Below the pieces are notes generated by a model that was given only the letters and a program-made list of their open reading frames with translations, had not been told where the DNA came from and did no database searches. 64,000 nucleotides of DNA from positions 226,391 to 290,390 of the forward strand of contig NZ_BBYR01000007.1 in NCBI RefSeq assembly GCF_001293525.1, read 5' to 3'. Shown in pieces: positions 46,348 to 55,478 of the stretch. Made by a program: the position numbers and the translations under genes. Every line of letters starts with the position of its first letter. Positions within the stretch are counted from its first letter, which is position 1. Source of the stretch: Pseudideonella sakaiensis. GTDB lineage: Bacteria; Pseudomonadota; Gammaproteobacteria; Burkholderiales; Burkholderiaceae_C.

Positions 46348-47670
46348 ATGACGAAGATCTGCTCGCGCTGCGAGACCGACAACACCGATGCGGCCAAGGT
46401 CTGCAAGCTGTGCGGCACGCCGTTCAGCCTGCCCGGTGCCGCGGCGCCACGCGCGCCGCTGCCGCCGCCACCGCCCCCGCCGCCGGAGGCCTCCGGCGGC
46501 GACGACGACGACGCGACGGTGATCGTGCGCTCGCCGCGCAAGCGGGACCCGGGCTCGGTGCCGGCCTATGTGCCGGCGGGCGGTGCCGCGGCGCCGCTGC
46601 CGCCTGCGCCGGTGCCGATGTCCGCCCCGCCCGCGCCGGCCTACGTGCCGCCGCCCGCGCCCGTGCCGACGCCGCCGCCCTACGTCGCGCCGCCGCCCTA
46701 CGTGGCCCCGCCGCCCGCGGCCGGCGGGTCGCTGCTGGACCTGCTGTCGCAGCCCGACCCCGCCTTCCCGCCGCCGGCAGCTCCCTACCCGCCGGCGCCG
46801 TTCCCGTCCGCGGGCCATCCGCCGCCGCCGTTCCCGCCGGGCCTGGCGGCCGACGACCTGCTCGCGCCCCGGCCCGCGGCCCCCGTGCCCCGGCCGCCGT
46901 CGTCGCCAGCCGGGGAGGACGACGGCGCGACGATCATGGCGCCTGGCGGCGCGTCTGCGGCCTCCGCGGCCTCGGCGGCGGCCGACGACCTGCCGCCGCC
47001 GCCGCCAGCACCCGCGCGGTCGAGCAAGCTGCCGCTGATCGGTGTCGGTGTCTTCCTCGCGCTGGCCGTCGGCGGGGGCTACTGGTGGACGCAGGGCGCG
47101 CCGGCCGAGGCCCCGCTGCCGCCGCCCGCCGCGTCGGCCCCGGCCGAGCCGGCCCCGCCGCCCCAGCCCGTGCCCGCGCCGCTGCCGGACCCCACCGCCT
47201 CGCTGCCCGGTGGCCTGCCCGCGCCGGTGCCCGAACCCGCGTCGGCGGCGCTGCCGGTGCCGCTGCCCGTGCCGGCCCCGCCGCCGGCGGCGGTCGAACC
47301 GCCGCCAGCGCCAGCGCCAGCGCCAGCGCCGGCACCGAAGCCGGCGCCTGCCCCCGCGCCGAAGCCCGCACCGAAGCCGGCGCCGGCCCCGGCGCCGAAG
47401 CCGGCCGCGCGCAGCGAGCCGGTGCCCGCGCCTGCGCCGGCCACGCGCCCAGCCTACGAGGCGCCGTCGCCGGCACCGGCACCGGCGCCGTCCCCGGCGG
47501 CGCCGTCCCCCGCCGGCCCGGCCAGCCCGCAGGACGCCTGCGCCGACAAGAGCTTCCTCGCGCGCCCCTTCTGCGTGCACGAGCAGTGCGCGACGCCGCG
47601 TTTCCGCCAGCACCCGCAGTGCGTGAAGCTGCGCGAGGACCAGCAGCGCCGCGAGGACCGCGGCGGCTGA
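46348..47670 (+). CDS. zinc-ribbon, Pro/Ala-rich single-pass membrane protein
   Basis: The 440-residue protein starts with a zinc ribbon (C5, C8, C19, C22 in ICSRC and VCKLC). A long disordered Pro/Ala region (about 30-225) interrupted by acidic patches such as GGDDDDATV follows, then one transmembrane helix (about 228-247, LPLIGVGVFLALAVGGGYWW) and a second Pro/Ala/Lys repeat region. A cysteine-bearing C-terminal tail (about 395-440) has four Cys. The topology suggests an inner-membrane protein with cytoplasmic ribbon and periplasmic tail. Function unknown. Ribosome site GGAGA before ATG 46348. Low-complexity regions make open antisense frames likely but not real. Confidence 0.8.
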   Translation: MTKICSRCETDNTDAAKVCKLCGTPFSLPGAAAPRAPLPPPPPPPPEASGGDDDDATVIVRSPRKRDPGSVPAYVPAGGAAAPLPPAPVPMSAPPAPAYVPPPAPVPTPPPYVAPPPYVAPPPAAGGSLLDLLSQPDPAFPPPAAPYPPAPFPSAGHPPPPFPPGLAADDLLAPRPAAPVPRPPSSPAGEDDGATIMAPGGASAASAASAAADDLPPPPPAPARSSKLPLIGVGVFLALAVGGGYWWTQGAPAEAPLPPPAASAPAEPAPPPQPVPAPLPDPTASLPGGLPAPVPEPASAALPVPLPVPAPPPAAVEPPPAPAPAPAPAPKPAPAPAPKPAPKPAPAPAPKPAARSEPVPAPAPATRPAYEAPSPAPAPAPSPAAPSPAGPASPQDACADKSFLARPFCVHEQCATPRFRQHPQCVKLREDQQRREDRGG

Positions 47671-47881
47671 CGCCGGAGGCCGGCCGGGCCCGGCGCGGCC
47701 CGGCACCGCTGTCACGGCCGCCCTCGAACCCGGGCGACCCCCGGGCGCGTGCGACCCGGCACGCCGGGGCCGGCCTGCGGCGCGCGCTGTAGGACGTGGC
47801 GGACAGCCATCCAGGCGCCCTGCCGATGGCGCGTGCGGCGGGGCGGCCGCAGCATCGAGGCTTCTTCGCAGGAGAACCCCG

Positions 47882-48388
47882 ATGCAGATCGACACCCAGA
47901 CCACCGCCGAGCGCACCCTGCTGGCGCGCCTGATCGAACCCATGACCGTGGCCATGCTGACGACCGTCGGCGACGATGGCGGGCTGGTCAGCCGGCCGAT
48001 GGCGCCGCTGCGCATGGACGACGAGGGCGCGCTCTGGTTCTTCACCGACGCGCGGTCGGAGAAGCTGGAGCGCCTGCGCCACCTGAACATCGCCTTCTCC
48101 GACGAATCGCGCGCCACCTACGTGTCGGTGTCGGGCCATGGCGAGGTCGACACCGACCGCGATCGCATCCGCGCACTGTGGACGCCGATGGCCAAGCCCT
48201 GGTTTCCCGAAGGCCCGGACTCGCCGCACCTCGCGTTGCTGCGCTTCGTGCCGCACGAGGCCGAGTACTGGGACGCCCCCGGCAGCCGCATGGTGCGGCT
48301 GGTGGCCATGGCCGTCTCCGCGGTCACGGGGCGGCCGGTGGGCCTCGGCGACCATGGAAGCGTTCGGCCGCTGAGCCCGGGCGCCTGA
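47882..48388 (+). CDS. pyridoxamine 5'-phosphate oxidase-fold (general stress type) protein
   Basis: The 168-residue protein has a split-barrel flavin-binding fold: MTVAMLTTVGDDGGLVSRPMAPL, ALWFFTDARSEK, NIAFSDESRATYVSVSG and ALWTPMAKPWFPEGPDSPHLAL. The last segment is typical of the general stress protein 26 branch, which binds FMN or F420-like cofactors rather than making PLP. AGGAG precedes ATG 47882. It is followed by two hairpins that probably end the transcript. Monocistronic on this view. Confidence 0.88.
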   Translation: MQIDTQTTAERTLLARLIEPMTVAMLTTVGDDGGLVSRPMAPLRMDDEGALWFFTDARSEKLERLRHLNIAFSDESRATYVSVSGHGEVDTDRDRIRALWTPMAKPWFPEGPDSPHLALLRFVPHEAEYWDAPGSRMVRLVAMAVSAVTGRPVGLGDHGSVRPLSPGA

Positions 48389-48702
48389 GCGAAGCGTCCG
48401 CGCGCTCGCACCCGGCGGTCCGGCGCGCTGTCGCGCCGGCGGCCGAATCCGCTTGGCCTGCCCGGGGGCAGGCCTTACGCTTGCAGGCCGGGTGCGCGAC
48501 GTTTCAGTCGGGTCCGGAGCGCGCGCAAGCAGCGCGAACATGGCGCGTGGGAGGTGCGTGGGAAGTGGGAGGCCATGGCAACACGGGGCGGTGAGCAGCA
48601 CGCGGGAACCGGGCGCGGCGCGGGGATCGGTCGATCAACGCGCACGGGCCCCGTGGGGCGTGGCCGCGCATCGCGGCGGCCCGGTGCCGGCTCGGGTGCG
48701 CC
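48389..48702. other. gap with two hairpins, otherwise featureless
   Basis: The 314-bp gap between the PNPOx-fold gene and pqiA holds two perfect hairpins in its first quarter (see the terminator entry). The remaining GC-rich sequence shows no clear promoter, repeat or small gene. A pqiA promoter should lie between about 48480 and 48702 but no consensus pair is visible. Confidence 0.6.
48420..48480 (+). terminator. tandem terminator-like hairpins after the PNPOx-fold gene
   Basis: The first stem is CCGGCGCG (48420-48427) with CGCGCCGG (48432-48439), loop CTGT. The second is GGCCTGCCC (48455-48463) with GGGCAGGCC (48466-48474), followed by TTACGCTT. They lie 32 and 67 bp after the stop codon at 48388. 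Confidence 0.6.
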
Positions 48703-50208
48703 TTGACGGACGGGGCCACGGACGATGCGCCGGCAGGCTGGTCGCGGCTGGTCTGCGCGGCCTGCGGGCAGGTGCATCGCTGGACCGAACTCGCGCCCGG
48801 GCACCTCGCGCGCTGCACGCGTTGCGATGCGGTGATGGCGCGCGGCCACCGCACGCGAGCCTCGTCGCTGCTCGGGCTGACGCTCGGCGCGGCCTTGCTG
48901 TTCGTGATCGCCAACACCGCGCAGCTGATGAGCCTGCGGCTGCGGGGGGGTCCGGTGCCGGTGAGCGTGCCGGAGGCGATTGCGCACGTGTGGAACGACG
49001 GTGCCCAGCTGGTCGCGCTGCTGACGGCGGCCACCGCGATCCTGGCGCCGGCGGTGTTCATCGGCCTGCGGCTCTATCTGCTGCTGCCGCTGAGCCTGGG
49101 TCGGCTGCCGCCCGGTGTCGGCCCCTGCCTGCGCGCGCTGCATTTCTCGGCGCACTGGAACACGGTGTCGGTGATGGCCGTCGGCGCCCTGCTGGCGCTG
49201 GTGCGCCTGGCCGACCTGGCCCAGGCGGAGGCCGGACCGGCGCTGGCGGCGCTGTGCGCGCTCGGCCTGGTGCTCGCCGCGATCGAATCGTCCGGGCTGC
49301 GGCACCTGTGGCGGCCGGATCCGGCCGACGAGGCTGCGCCGCCACGGACCCTTGCAGCGGCCACGGCTGCGGCCGCCACGACCGTCGAGCCCTCATCGGC
49401 CGGATCCGATGCGCGCGCGCCGTCCGATCGGCCCGCGGGTCGCCCGACCGATCCCGCCGCGGCCGACGCCCGCTGGCTCGGCTGCGAAAGCTGCGGCTGG
49501 GTCGGCCGCGCCGCCGCGGCGGTGCCGCAGGCCGCGGGCCGGCTCGACTGCCCGCGCTGCGGCCACGCGCTCGAGCACGATCGGCGCCTCGGCCTGCAGC
49601 GCACCTGGGCGCTGCTGGCCGCGTCGGCGGTGCTGCTGCTGCCGGCCAACCTGCTGCCGATGATGAGCACCACCAGCGCGCTGCGCAGCTCGGAGCACAC
49701 GCTGCTCGGCGGGATCGCGGAGCTGTGGGTCGCGGGTGCCTGGGGTCTCGCCGTGCTGGTGTTCGTCGCGAGCATCGTGGTGCCGATGGTGAAGGTGCTC
49801 GCGCTCGGCCTGCTCGCGTGGAGCGTGCGCCGCGCGCCGCACTGGCGTCCGCTGGAGCGGGCGCGGCTGTACCGGCTGGTGCAGGCGATCGGCCACTGGT
49901 CGATGCTCGACGTCTACGTCGTCGTGCTGCTGGTGGGCACGGTGCGCTTCGGCAACCTCGCCGGCGCGGCGCCCGGCCCGGCGCTGCTGGCCTTCGGCGC
50001 GGTGGTGGTGCTGACCATGCTCGCGACCCACGGCTTCGACCCGCGCTGGATCTGGCCGGCCGGCGGCGCCGATCCTTCGCCCCAGGGGCCCGTCCCGGCC
50101 CGCGCCGGCACAGGCGCCCCGGAGCGCCGGTGGCCCGCGTCGGCGCCCCGACCTTCCCGATCTCCCCGACCTGCCCTCGGCGCCCCGGCGCCCGCCGCGC
50201 ATGACTGA
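48703..50208 (+). CDS. pqiA: paraquat-inducible protein A (PqiA)
   Basis: The 501-residue protein has two PqiA domains, each with a CxxC zinc-ribbon pair before four membrane helices. The first pairs are C18/C21 and C38/C41, the second C261/C264 and C283/C286. Hydrophobic blocks and the motif ANLLPMMSTT are typical. It is the inner-membrane part of the PqiABC lipid-transfer system spanning the envelope. No ATG suits; TTG 48703 is the longest start that keeps the first zinc ribbon. The end overlaps pqiB by 8 bp. Confidence 0.9.
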   Translation: MTDGATDDAPAGWSRLVCAACGQVHRWTELAPGHLARCTRCDAVMARGHRTRASSLLGLTLGAALLFVIANTAQLMSLRLRGGPVPVSVPEAIAHVWNDGAQLVALLTAATAILAPAVFIGLRLYLLLPLSLGRLPPGVGPCLRALHFSAHWNTVSVMAVGALLALVRLADLAQAEAGPALAALCALGLVLAAIESSGLRHLWRPDPADEAAPPRTLAAATAAAATTVEPSSAGSDARAPSDRPAGRPTDPAAADARWLGCESCGWVGRAAAAVPQAAGRLDCPRCGHALEHDRRLGLQRTWALLAASAVLLLPANLLPMMSTTSALRSSEHTLLGGIAELWVAGAWGLAVLVFVASIVVPMVKVLALGLLAWSVRRAPHWRPLERARLYRLVQAIGHWSMLDVYVVVLLVGTVRFGNLAGAAPGPALLAFGAVVVLTMLATHGFDPRWIWPAGGADPSPQGPVPARAGTGAPERRWPASAPRPSRSPRPALGAPAPAAHD

Positions 50209-52165
50209 GCCCGTGTCCCGTCCCGTCGCCCTGCCGCCAGGTCCGCCGGGGCCGCCAGGCCCGCCCGGCCCGCCGTTGCCGCGGGTCGCCCCACCGAACC
50301 GCACCCGGCTGTCGCTGGTCTGGCTGGTGCCGCTGCTGGCGCTGGTGGTTGGCGGCTGGCTGCTGGTGCGCAGCGTGCTGGCCACCGGCCCGCGCATCGA
50401 GATCGAGTTCGCGACGGCCGAGGGCCTGGAGGCCGGCAAGACCGAGGTCCGCTACAAGGAGGTGGTGATCGGCCGCGTCACCGCGGTGCAGCTGCGCGCC
50501 GACCGGCAGAAGGTGGTGGTCAGCGTGCAGCTCGACCGCTCCGCCGCCGGCGTCGCGCGCCAGGACACCCAGTTCTGGGTGGTGCGCCCGCGCATCGGCA
50601 CGGCCGGCGTCAGCGGCCTGGGCACGCTGTTCTCGGGGGCCTACATCGGCGTGGACGCCGGCGTCTCCGAGGAGGAGCGCGAGCAGTTCGTCGGACTGGA
50701 GGCGCCGCCGTTCATGCTGCGCGGCGAGCCGGGCGGCAGCTTCGTGCTGGTCGCCGAGAACCTCGGCTCGCTGGAGGTCGGCTCGCCGGTCAGCTACCGG
50801 CGCACCCGCGTCGGCCGCGTGGTCGGCTACCAGCTCGACCCGGCGCGTGACGAGCTCAGCGTGAAGATCTTCGTCGACGCGCCGTACCACACGCTGGTCA
50901 CGCCGCAGACCCGCTTCTGGAACTCCAGCGGCATCGACGTCAGCCTGAACGCGAACGGGCTGACGCTGGACACGCAGACGCTGTCCTCCATCCTCGCGGG
51001 CGGGGTCTCCTTCGAGCGCCTGCCGAACAGCGGTCCGGCCCAGGCCGCGGCGGACGGCAGCCGCTTCGTGCTGTTCGAGGACCGCAAGAGCGCGCTGGCG
51101 CCGCCCTTCGGCCAGCCGGTGCCGGTGCGCATGGTGTTCGACCAGTCGGTGCGCGGGCTGGTCGTCGGTGCGCCGGTCGACTTCCTCGGGCTGGACATCG
51201 GCACCGTGCGCAGCATCCAGCTGCAGCGCACGGTGCGGCGCGGTCGCGTGCCGGTCGAGGTGACGGCCGACATCTACCCGCTGCGGCTGGGCAACCTGCG
51301 CGGCGCGCTGCTGCGCAGCGTCGCGGAAGGCACCCCGACGGGCGGCGCCGAGGCGGCGGGCGCGGCCGCCAGCAGGCCCCGCGGCGCTGCCGCCGCGCCG
51401 GCCCCCGCCCGCCCGCCGGCTTCGGCGGCGTCCGGCGCCGGCGGCCCGGCTGCCGCGGAGGAGCCGGGCGAGGCCAGCGTCGTGCGGCGCCTGGTCGACG
51501 AGGGCATCCGGGCCCAGCTGCGCACCGGCAACCTGCTGACCGGCCAGCTGTTCGTCGCGCTCGACTTCTTCCGCCCGTCCGCCGCGGTGCCCGACGCGAA
51601 GCCGGCCGCGGCGCCCGGCAGCCGGGCGGCCCGGCGGGCGGAGCGGCGGGCGCGCGCCGAGGCGGCGGCCGTCGCGCGCGCCGAGGCCGACGGCATCGTC
51701 ACCATCCCGACCCAGGCCGGCACGCTGAGCGAGCTGCAACCGCAGGTGGCGGAGATCGTCGAGAAGATCAACCGGATCCCCTTCGACGAGATCGGCCGCG
51801 GCCTGCAGGGCACCCTGGGCCGGGCCAACGACACCATCGCGCGCCTGACGCCGGAGGCCCAGCAGGCGCTGGCCGGCGTGACCGCGACGCTGAACCGGGC
51901 CCAGGCCTCGCTCGACCGCCTCGACCGCAACCTGCTCGACGAGTCCGCGCCGGTGCAGCGGCAGACCGAGCAGGCCCTGGCCGAGGTGCAGCGCGCCGCG
52001 GCCGCGCTGCGCGTGCTGGCCGACTACCTGCAGCGCAACCCCGAGACCCTGCTGCGCGGCAAGCCGCCCGATGCACCGCTGGAACCGGCGCCGCGCCGGC
52101 CGCGCAGCGCCGAGGTGCCCGCCGCGGCGCCGCCACCCGCCGACCCGCGCCCGCGCAGCCCATGA
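50201..52165 (+). CDS. pqiB: PqiB-type MCE protein
   Basis: The 654-residue protein has a Pro-rich cytoplasmic N-terminus with a run of Pro-Gly-Pro units (residues about 13-25), a transmembrane helix (about 38-57, LSLVWLVPLLALVVGGWLLV) and several MCE domains, the first starting IEIEFATAEGLEAGKTEVRYK. An Ala/Pro-rich linker lies near 385-425, and a C-terminal helical region carries leucine-rich segments. MCE proteins form periplasmic tunnels for lipids. The gene overlaps pqiA by 8 and pqiC by 4 bases (ATGA), a tightly coupled operon. Confidence 0.9.
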   Translation: MTEPVSRPVALPPGPPGPPGPPGPPLPRVAPPNRTRLSLVWLVPLLALVVGGWLLVRSVLATGPRIEIEFATAEGLEAGKTEVRYKEVVIGRVTAVQLRADRQKVVVSVQLDRSAAGVARQDTQFWVVRPRIGTAGVSGLGTLFSGAYIGVDAGVSEEEREQFVGLEAPPFMLRGEPGGSFVLVAENLGSLEVGSPVSYRRTRVGRVVGYQLDPARDELSVKIFVDAPYHTLVTPQTRFWNSSGIDVSLNANGLTLDTQTLSSILAGGVSFERLPNSGPAQAAADGSRFVLFEDRKSALAPPFGQPVPVRMVFDQSVRGLVVGAPVDFLGLDIGTVRSIQLQRTVRRGRVPVEVTADIYPLRLGNLRGALLRSVAEGTPTGGAEAAGAAASRPRGAAAAPAPARPPASAASGAGGPAAAEEPGEASVVRRLVDEGIRAQLRTGNLLTGQLFVALDFFRPSAAVPDAKPAAAPGSRAARRAERRARAEAAAVARAEADGIVTIPTQAGTLSELQPQVAEIVEKINRIPFDEIGRGLQGTLGRANDTIARLTPEAQQALAGVTATLNRAQASLDRLDRNLLDESAPVQRQTEQALAEVQRAAAALRVLADYLQRNPETLLRGKPPDAPLEPAPRRPRSAEVPAAAPPPADPRPRSP

Positions 52166-52890
52166 CCGACCCGATGCAAGCGTTCGCCCTGCCGCGCCGT
52201 CCCGCCCGGCGCGCCCCCTCCCGGCCGCCGGTGCGCCGGCTGCCGGCCCTGCTCGCCGCCCTCGTGCTGGCTGGTTGCGCTTCCCCGCCGGCGGTGCGCT
52301 GGCACAGCCTGCTGGAGCCCGAGCCGCCCGCGGCGGCGGCGCGCCCGGCGGCGGCCGGGTGGCGCCTCAGCCTGGCGCCGGTCGCCGTCCCGCCGGCGCT
52401 CGACCAGCCCCAGTGGCTGGTGCGCCGCGCAGACGACACGCTGCAGACGCTCGAGCAGGACCGCTGGGCCGGGCCGCTCGGCGATGAGCTGTGGGCCGCG
52501 CTGCGCGAGGCCATGGTGGCACGCTGGGGTGCGGTCGATGCGCGGCAGCCGGTCGCGTCGGCCGGCGGCGCCGCCGACACGGGGGCCGCAGCGCCGCCGC
52601 CGCCGCTGCCGACGTCCTGGCGCGTCACCGTCGAACTGCTGCGGCTGGACGCCTGGCCCGCGCGAGATACCCTGCTCGATGCCCGCTGGACCCTGCAGCC
52701 CCCGTCCGGCGCGACCGCGTCCTGCACCCTGAGGGTGCGCGAGCCGGTGTCGGGCGAGGGGACCGTGCCGCTGGCGGCTGCGCACCGCCGTGCGGTGGCG
52801 CGCCTCGCCGACGAGATCGGCCGGCAGCAGCAGGCGATGGCGCGGGGCGCCGGGCCCGCCTGCGTGGCGCCGCCGGTGGCCGGCGGCTGA
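52162..52890 (+). CDS. pqiC: PqiC-type outer-membrane lipoprotein
   Basis: The 242-residue protein has a basic N-terminus, hydrophobic core and lipobox LAGC with Cys39 as the lipid-modified residue. The mature DUF330/ABC-auxiliary lipoprotein body follows (SLLEPEPPAAA, WRLSLAPVAVPPALDQPQWLVRR, LWAALREAMV). PqiC caps the MCE tunnel at the outer membrane. The N-terminal region before the hydrophobic core is unusually long (about 25 residues), so a downstream start is possible. It overlaps pqiB by 4 bases. Confidence 0.85.
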   Translation: MTDPMQAFALPRRPARRAPSRPPVRRLPALLAALVLAGCASPPAVRWHSLLEPEPPAAAARPAAAGWRLSLAPVAVPPALDQPQWLVRRADDTLQTLEQDRWAGPLGDELWAALREAMVARWGAVDARQPVASAGGAADTGAAAPPPPLPTSWRVTVELLRLDAWPARDTLLDARWTLQPPSGATASCTLRVREPVSGEGTVPLAAAHRRAVARLADEIGRQQQAMARGAGPACVAPPVAGG

Positions 52891-52918
52891 GGGATCGGCA
52901 GGTCCGGCACGCCTGGCC

Positions 52919-52935
52919 CCGCCCGAAGCGGGCGG
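52919..52935. terminator. hairpin between convergent pqiC and AAA ATPase genes
   Basis: CCGCCCG and CGGGCGG form a 7-bp stem with loop AAG between two stop codons. There is no T tract, so the role as terminator is uncertain. Confidence 0.4.
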
Positions 52936-52982
52936 CAGGTGCCCTGCCGCGGCGGGTGCCGACCGGCGCCCGCGCGGGCCGC

Positions 52983-53981
52983 CTACTGCACGAAGCCGAT
53001 CGGCGTGCGCCGCCCGCCCGGCTCGGGCAGGTCGGCCACCCGCACGTGGTCGCGGCCGGCCAGCTTCGCGTTGCCGAAGCCGGTCATCCAGGCGCGGCGC
53101 ATCTCGCGCGGGGCCAGTTCGGCCATGCGCTCCAGCGTGTCCTCGCGGGGCTGCTCCTCGAAGCGCTCGCCCCAGGCGTGGTCGCCCCGGATCGCGGCAT
53201 ACAGCGTGCCGGCGATACGGCGCGCGGCGTCCCGGTCCGGCGCGGCGACCTCGTAGACGTTCATCCGGTTCAGGATCGGCTCCGGGATGCTGCGCGCATC
53301 GTTCGCCGTCGCGACCCAGATCACCTGGCTGGCGTCGATCGCCACCTCGGCGTACTCGTCGGTGAAGCTGCCCGCGGTGTCGTGCTCGAGCAGGCTGTAG
53401 AGCGCGCCCAGCGGGTCGTAGGCGTGCTCGCCACCGGCCTTGTCGATCTCGTCGACCACCATCACGGGGTTCGCGTACTGGCCATCGACCAGGGTCTCGA
53501 ACACCTTGCCGGGGCGCGCGCCCTTCCACTGGCTCGAGGCGCCGGACAGCACCCAGCCGGCGGTGAGCGAACTCATCGAGATGAAGCCCATGCCGGTGCC
53601 CAGCAGCTGCGCGAGCTTCCGCGCGAAGTGCGTCTTGCCGACGCCGGGCGGGCCGAGCAGCAGCAGCGGCGTGATCTCCAGCGCGTCGCGGCTGTCGTGG
53701 CAGAGCGCGAGCTGGCGCTTCACGTCGTCGAGCACCTCGCCGAAGTTCGGCAGGTCGTCGTAGAGGTGGTCCATCTCGGGCAGGCCCGAGGGCTTGACCT
53801 GGAAGCGCTCGGGGCCCTTCTCGATCATGCGTTCGTAGGTGGAGCGCAAGCCCTCGTGCTCCTTCGCGGGCAGCTTGTCCAGCTTGCGCCCGACCTCCTC
53901 GACCCGGTAGACGCTGCGCATCCGCGCGATCGGGATGCCGCCCCGACCGCTCACCGGTACCAGTTCACCCGTCGCTGCCAT
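52983..53981 (-). CDS. Lon-like AAA+ ATPase without protease domain
   Basis: The 332-residue protein has Walker A GPPGVGKT at 110-117, Walker B VMVVDEID at 173-180, sensor 1 IWVATANDARSIPEPILNRM and the Lon-type opening NFGEVLDDVKRQLALC. The N-terminal substrate domain and the Ser-Lys protease domain of Lon are missing, so it should be a stand-alone remodelling ATPase. GGAGG five bases before ATG 53981 supports the start. It lies between pqiABC and the type II secretion operon without obvious ties to either. The native partner is unknown. Confidence 0.85.
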   Translation of the reverse strand: MAATGELVPVSGRGGIPIARMRSVYRVEEVGRKLDKLPAKEHEGLRSTYERMIEKGPERFQVKPSGLPEMDHLYDDLPNFGEVLDDVKRQLALCHDSRDALEITPLLLLGPPGVGKTHFARKLAQLLGTGMGFISMSSLTAGWVLSGASSQWKGARPGKVFETLVDGQYANPVMVVDEIDKAGGEHAYDPLGALYSLLEHDTAGSFTDEYAEVAIDASQVIWVATANDARSIPEPILNRMNVYEVAAPDRDAARRIAGTLYAAIRGDHAWGERFEEQPREDTLERMAELAPREMRRAWMTGFGNAKLAGRDHVRVADLPEPGGRRTPIGFVQ

Positions 53982-54114
53982 TCGACCTCCGCACGTGGGC
54001 CCTTGCCCGCATTGAACGTCGCTGCCTTTTTACCAAACTTCGGAAAAGCCGGGCAGGCGGCGTCCTGTCCCGGTGATGGGATGCATGCGGCGTGCCAGCG
54101 GCAGGTCGCCGCCG

Positions 54115-55335
54115 CTACTTGATCCAGGTGTTCAGCTGGATGATCGGCAGCAGCACCGCGAGCACGATCAGCATCACGACCACGCCCATGCCGACGATCA
54201 GCAGCGGCTCCAGCACCGTGGCCAGCGCCATCGCGCGCCGCTGCACCTCGGAGGCGAGCTGGCGCGCGGCGCGCTCGAGCATGCGCGGCAGCTCGCCGGT
54301 CTGCTCGCCGAGCCGCGCGAACATCGCCAGCAGGCCCGGAAAGCGCTTGCGCCCCGACAGTGCGCTCGCCAGCGGAGCGCCCTCGCGCACCTGCACCAGG
54401 GCCTCCAGCGCGTCGGCCCGCATCGCACGGTTCGACAGCGTCTCCGCGGCGGCCTGCAGCGCCTTCAGGATCGGCACGCCGGCGGCTGCCAGCATCGCCA
54501 GCGTGCCGGCGAAGCGGGCGGCGTTGTAGCCGCGCGCCAGCCGGCCGACCAGCGGCAGGCGCAGCCACGCGGCATCCATGCGAAGCCGCAGGGCCTCGTT
54601 GCGGCGCATCACGCCGAGTGCGACCACGCCGGCGGCGGCCAGCGCCAGCAGCAGCAGGCCCCACTGGCGCAGGAAGGCGCTCAGGCCGAGCATCAGCGTG
54701 GTCAGCAGCGGCAAGGCGCGCTTCGAACTGGTGAACACCGATGCGACCTGCGGCACCACGTAGGTGACGAGGAAGACCACGATCAGCACCGCGATGCCGG
54801 ACACGATGGCCGGGTAGAGCGTGGCCCCGATCAGCTTCGCCTTCAGCGCCTGGCGCTCCTCCAGGTCGTCGGCCAGCCGTTCCAGCACGCCGCCCAGCGC
54901 GCCGCTCTGCTCACCGGCGGCGACCACGCCGCGGTAGACCTCGTCGAACTCGCGCGGCGCGGCGGCCAGGGCCTTCGCGAACGCGGCGCCGCCGTTGACC
55001 TCGGCACGCAGGTGCGCGACCAGCTCGCGCTGGCGCTCGTCCTCGGCCTCGTCGACCAGGGCGGTGAGCGCGCGCTCCAGCGGCAGCCCGCTGCCGACCA
55101 GGCCGGCGAGCTGGCGCGTCCACACGGTCAGCCCGGACGCGCTGAAGACGCGGCGGCCGAAGCGGCTGGCGCTGCCTGCCGCGGCGGCCGCGGCCGCGCC
55201 GACCAGCGTGACCTCCAGCGGCACCAGCGCCTGCTGGCGCAGCTGGCTGCGCACGGCACGTGCGTTGTCGGCCTCCAGCAGGCCGCGTGCCGGCTTGCCG
55301 TCGGCGTCCAGGGCCTCGTAGCGGTAGGCGGGCAT
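54115..55335 (-). CDS. gspF: type II secretion inner-membrane protein GspF
   Basis: The 406-residue length is standard. Two GspF domains are visible (about 70-195 and 275-400): LTVWTRQLAGLVGSGLPLERAL, FARRLGE-type GEQTGELPRML and three membrane helices (about 170-195, 220-245, 375-400, VLIVVFLVTYVVPQVAS among them). It is the platform protein that couples the GspE ATPase to pseudopilus assembly. It is the last gene of the operon in this window. Confidence 0.94.
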   Translation of the reverse strand: MPAYRYEALDADGKPARGLLEADNARAVRSQLRQQALVPLEVTLVGAAAAAAAGSASRFGRRVFSASGLTVWTRQLAGLVGSGLPLERALTALVDEAEDERQRELVAHLRAEVNGGAAFAKALAAAPREFDEVYRGVVAAGEQSGALGGVLERLADDLEERQALKAKLIGATLYPAIVSGIAVLIVVFLVTYVVPQVASVFTSSKRALPLLTTLMLGLSAFLRQWGLLLLALAAAGVVALGVMRRNEALRLRMDAAWLRLPLVGRLARGYNAARFAGTLAMLAAAGVPILKALQAAAETLSNRAMRADALEALVQVREGAPLASALSGRKRFPGLLAMFARLGEQTGELPRMLERAARQLASEVQRRAMALATVLEPLLIVGMGVVVMLIVLAVLLPIIQLNTWIK

Positions 55336-55478
55336 GGCGGCGGGTCCCGGTGGCGGCCGTCAGCGGCGCGCGCGTGCGGGCGCGGACGGACGCACGCGCG
55401 GCGGCCGGGGCAGCGGCTGCGCCGCGGCGGCGTCGGTCGACGCCTGCCGGCCGGCGTCGCGCGGGCGGCCCGGCGGGC

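Noticed and set aside
46500..47600. Gly/Ala-rich antisense frames opposite the zinc-ribbon gene
   Set aside because: They mirror the Pro/Ala codons of the sense gene, have no ribosome sites and match no family.
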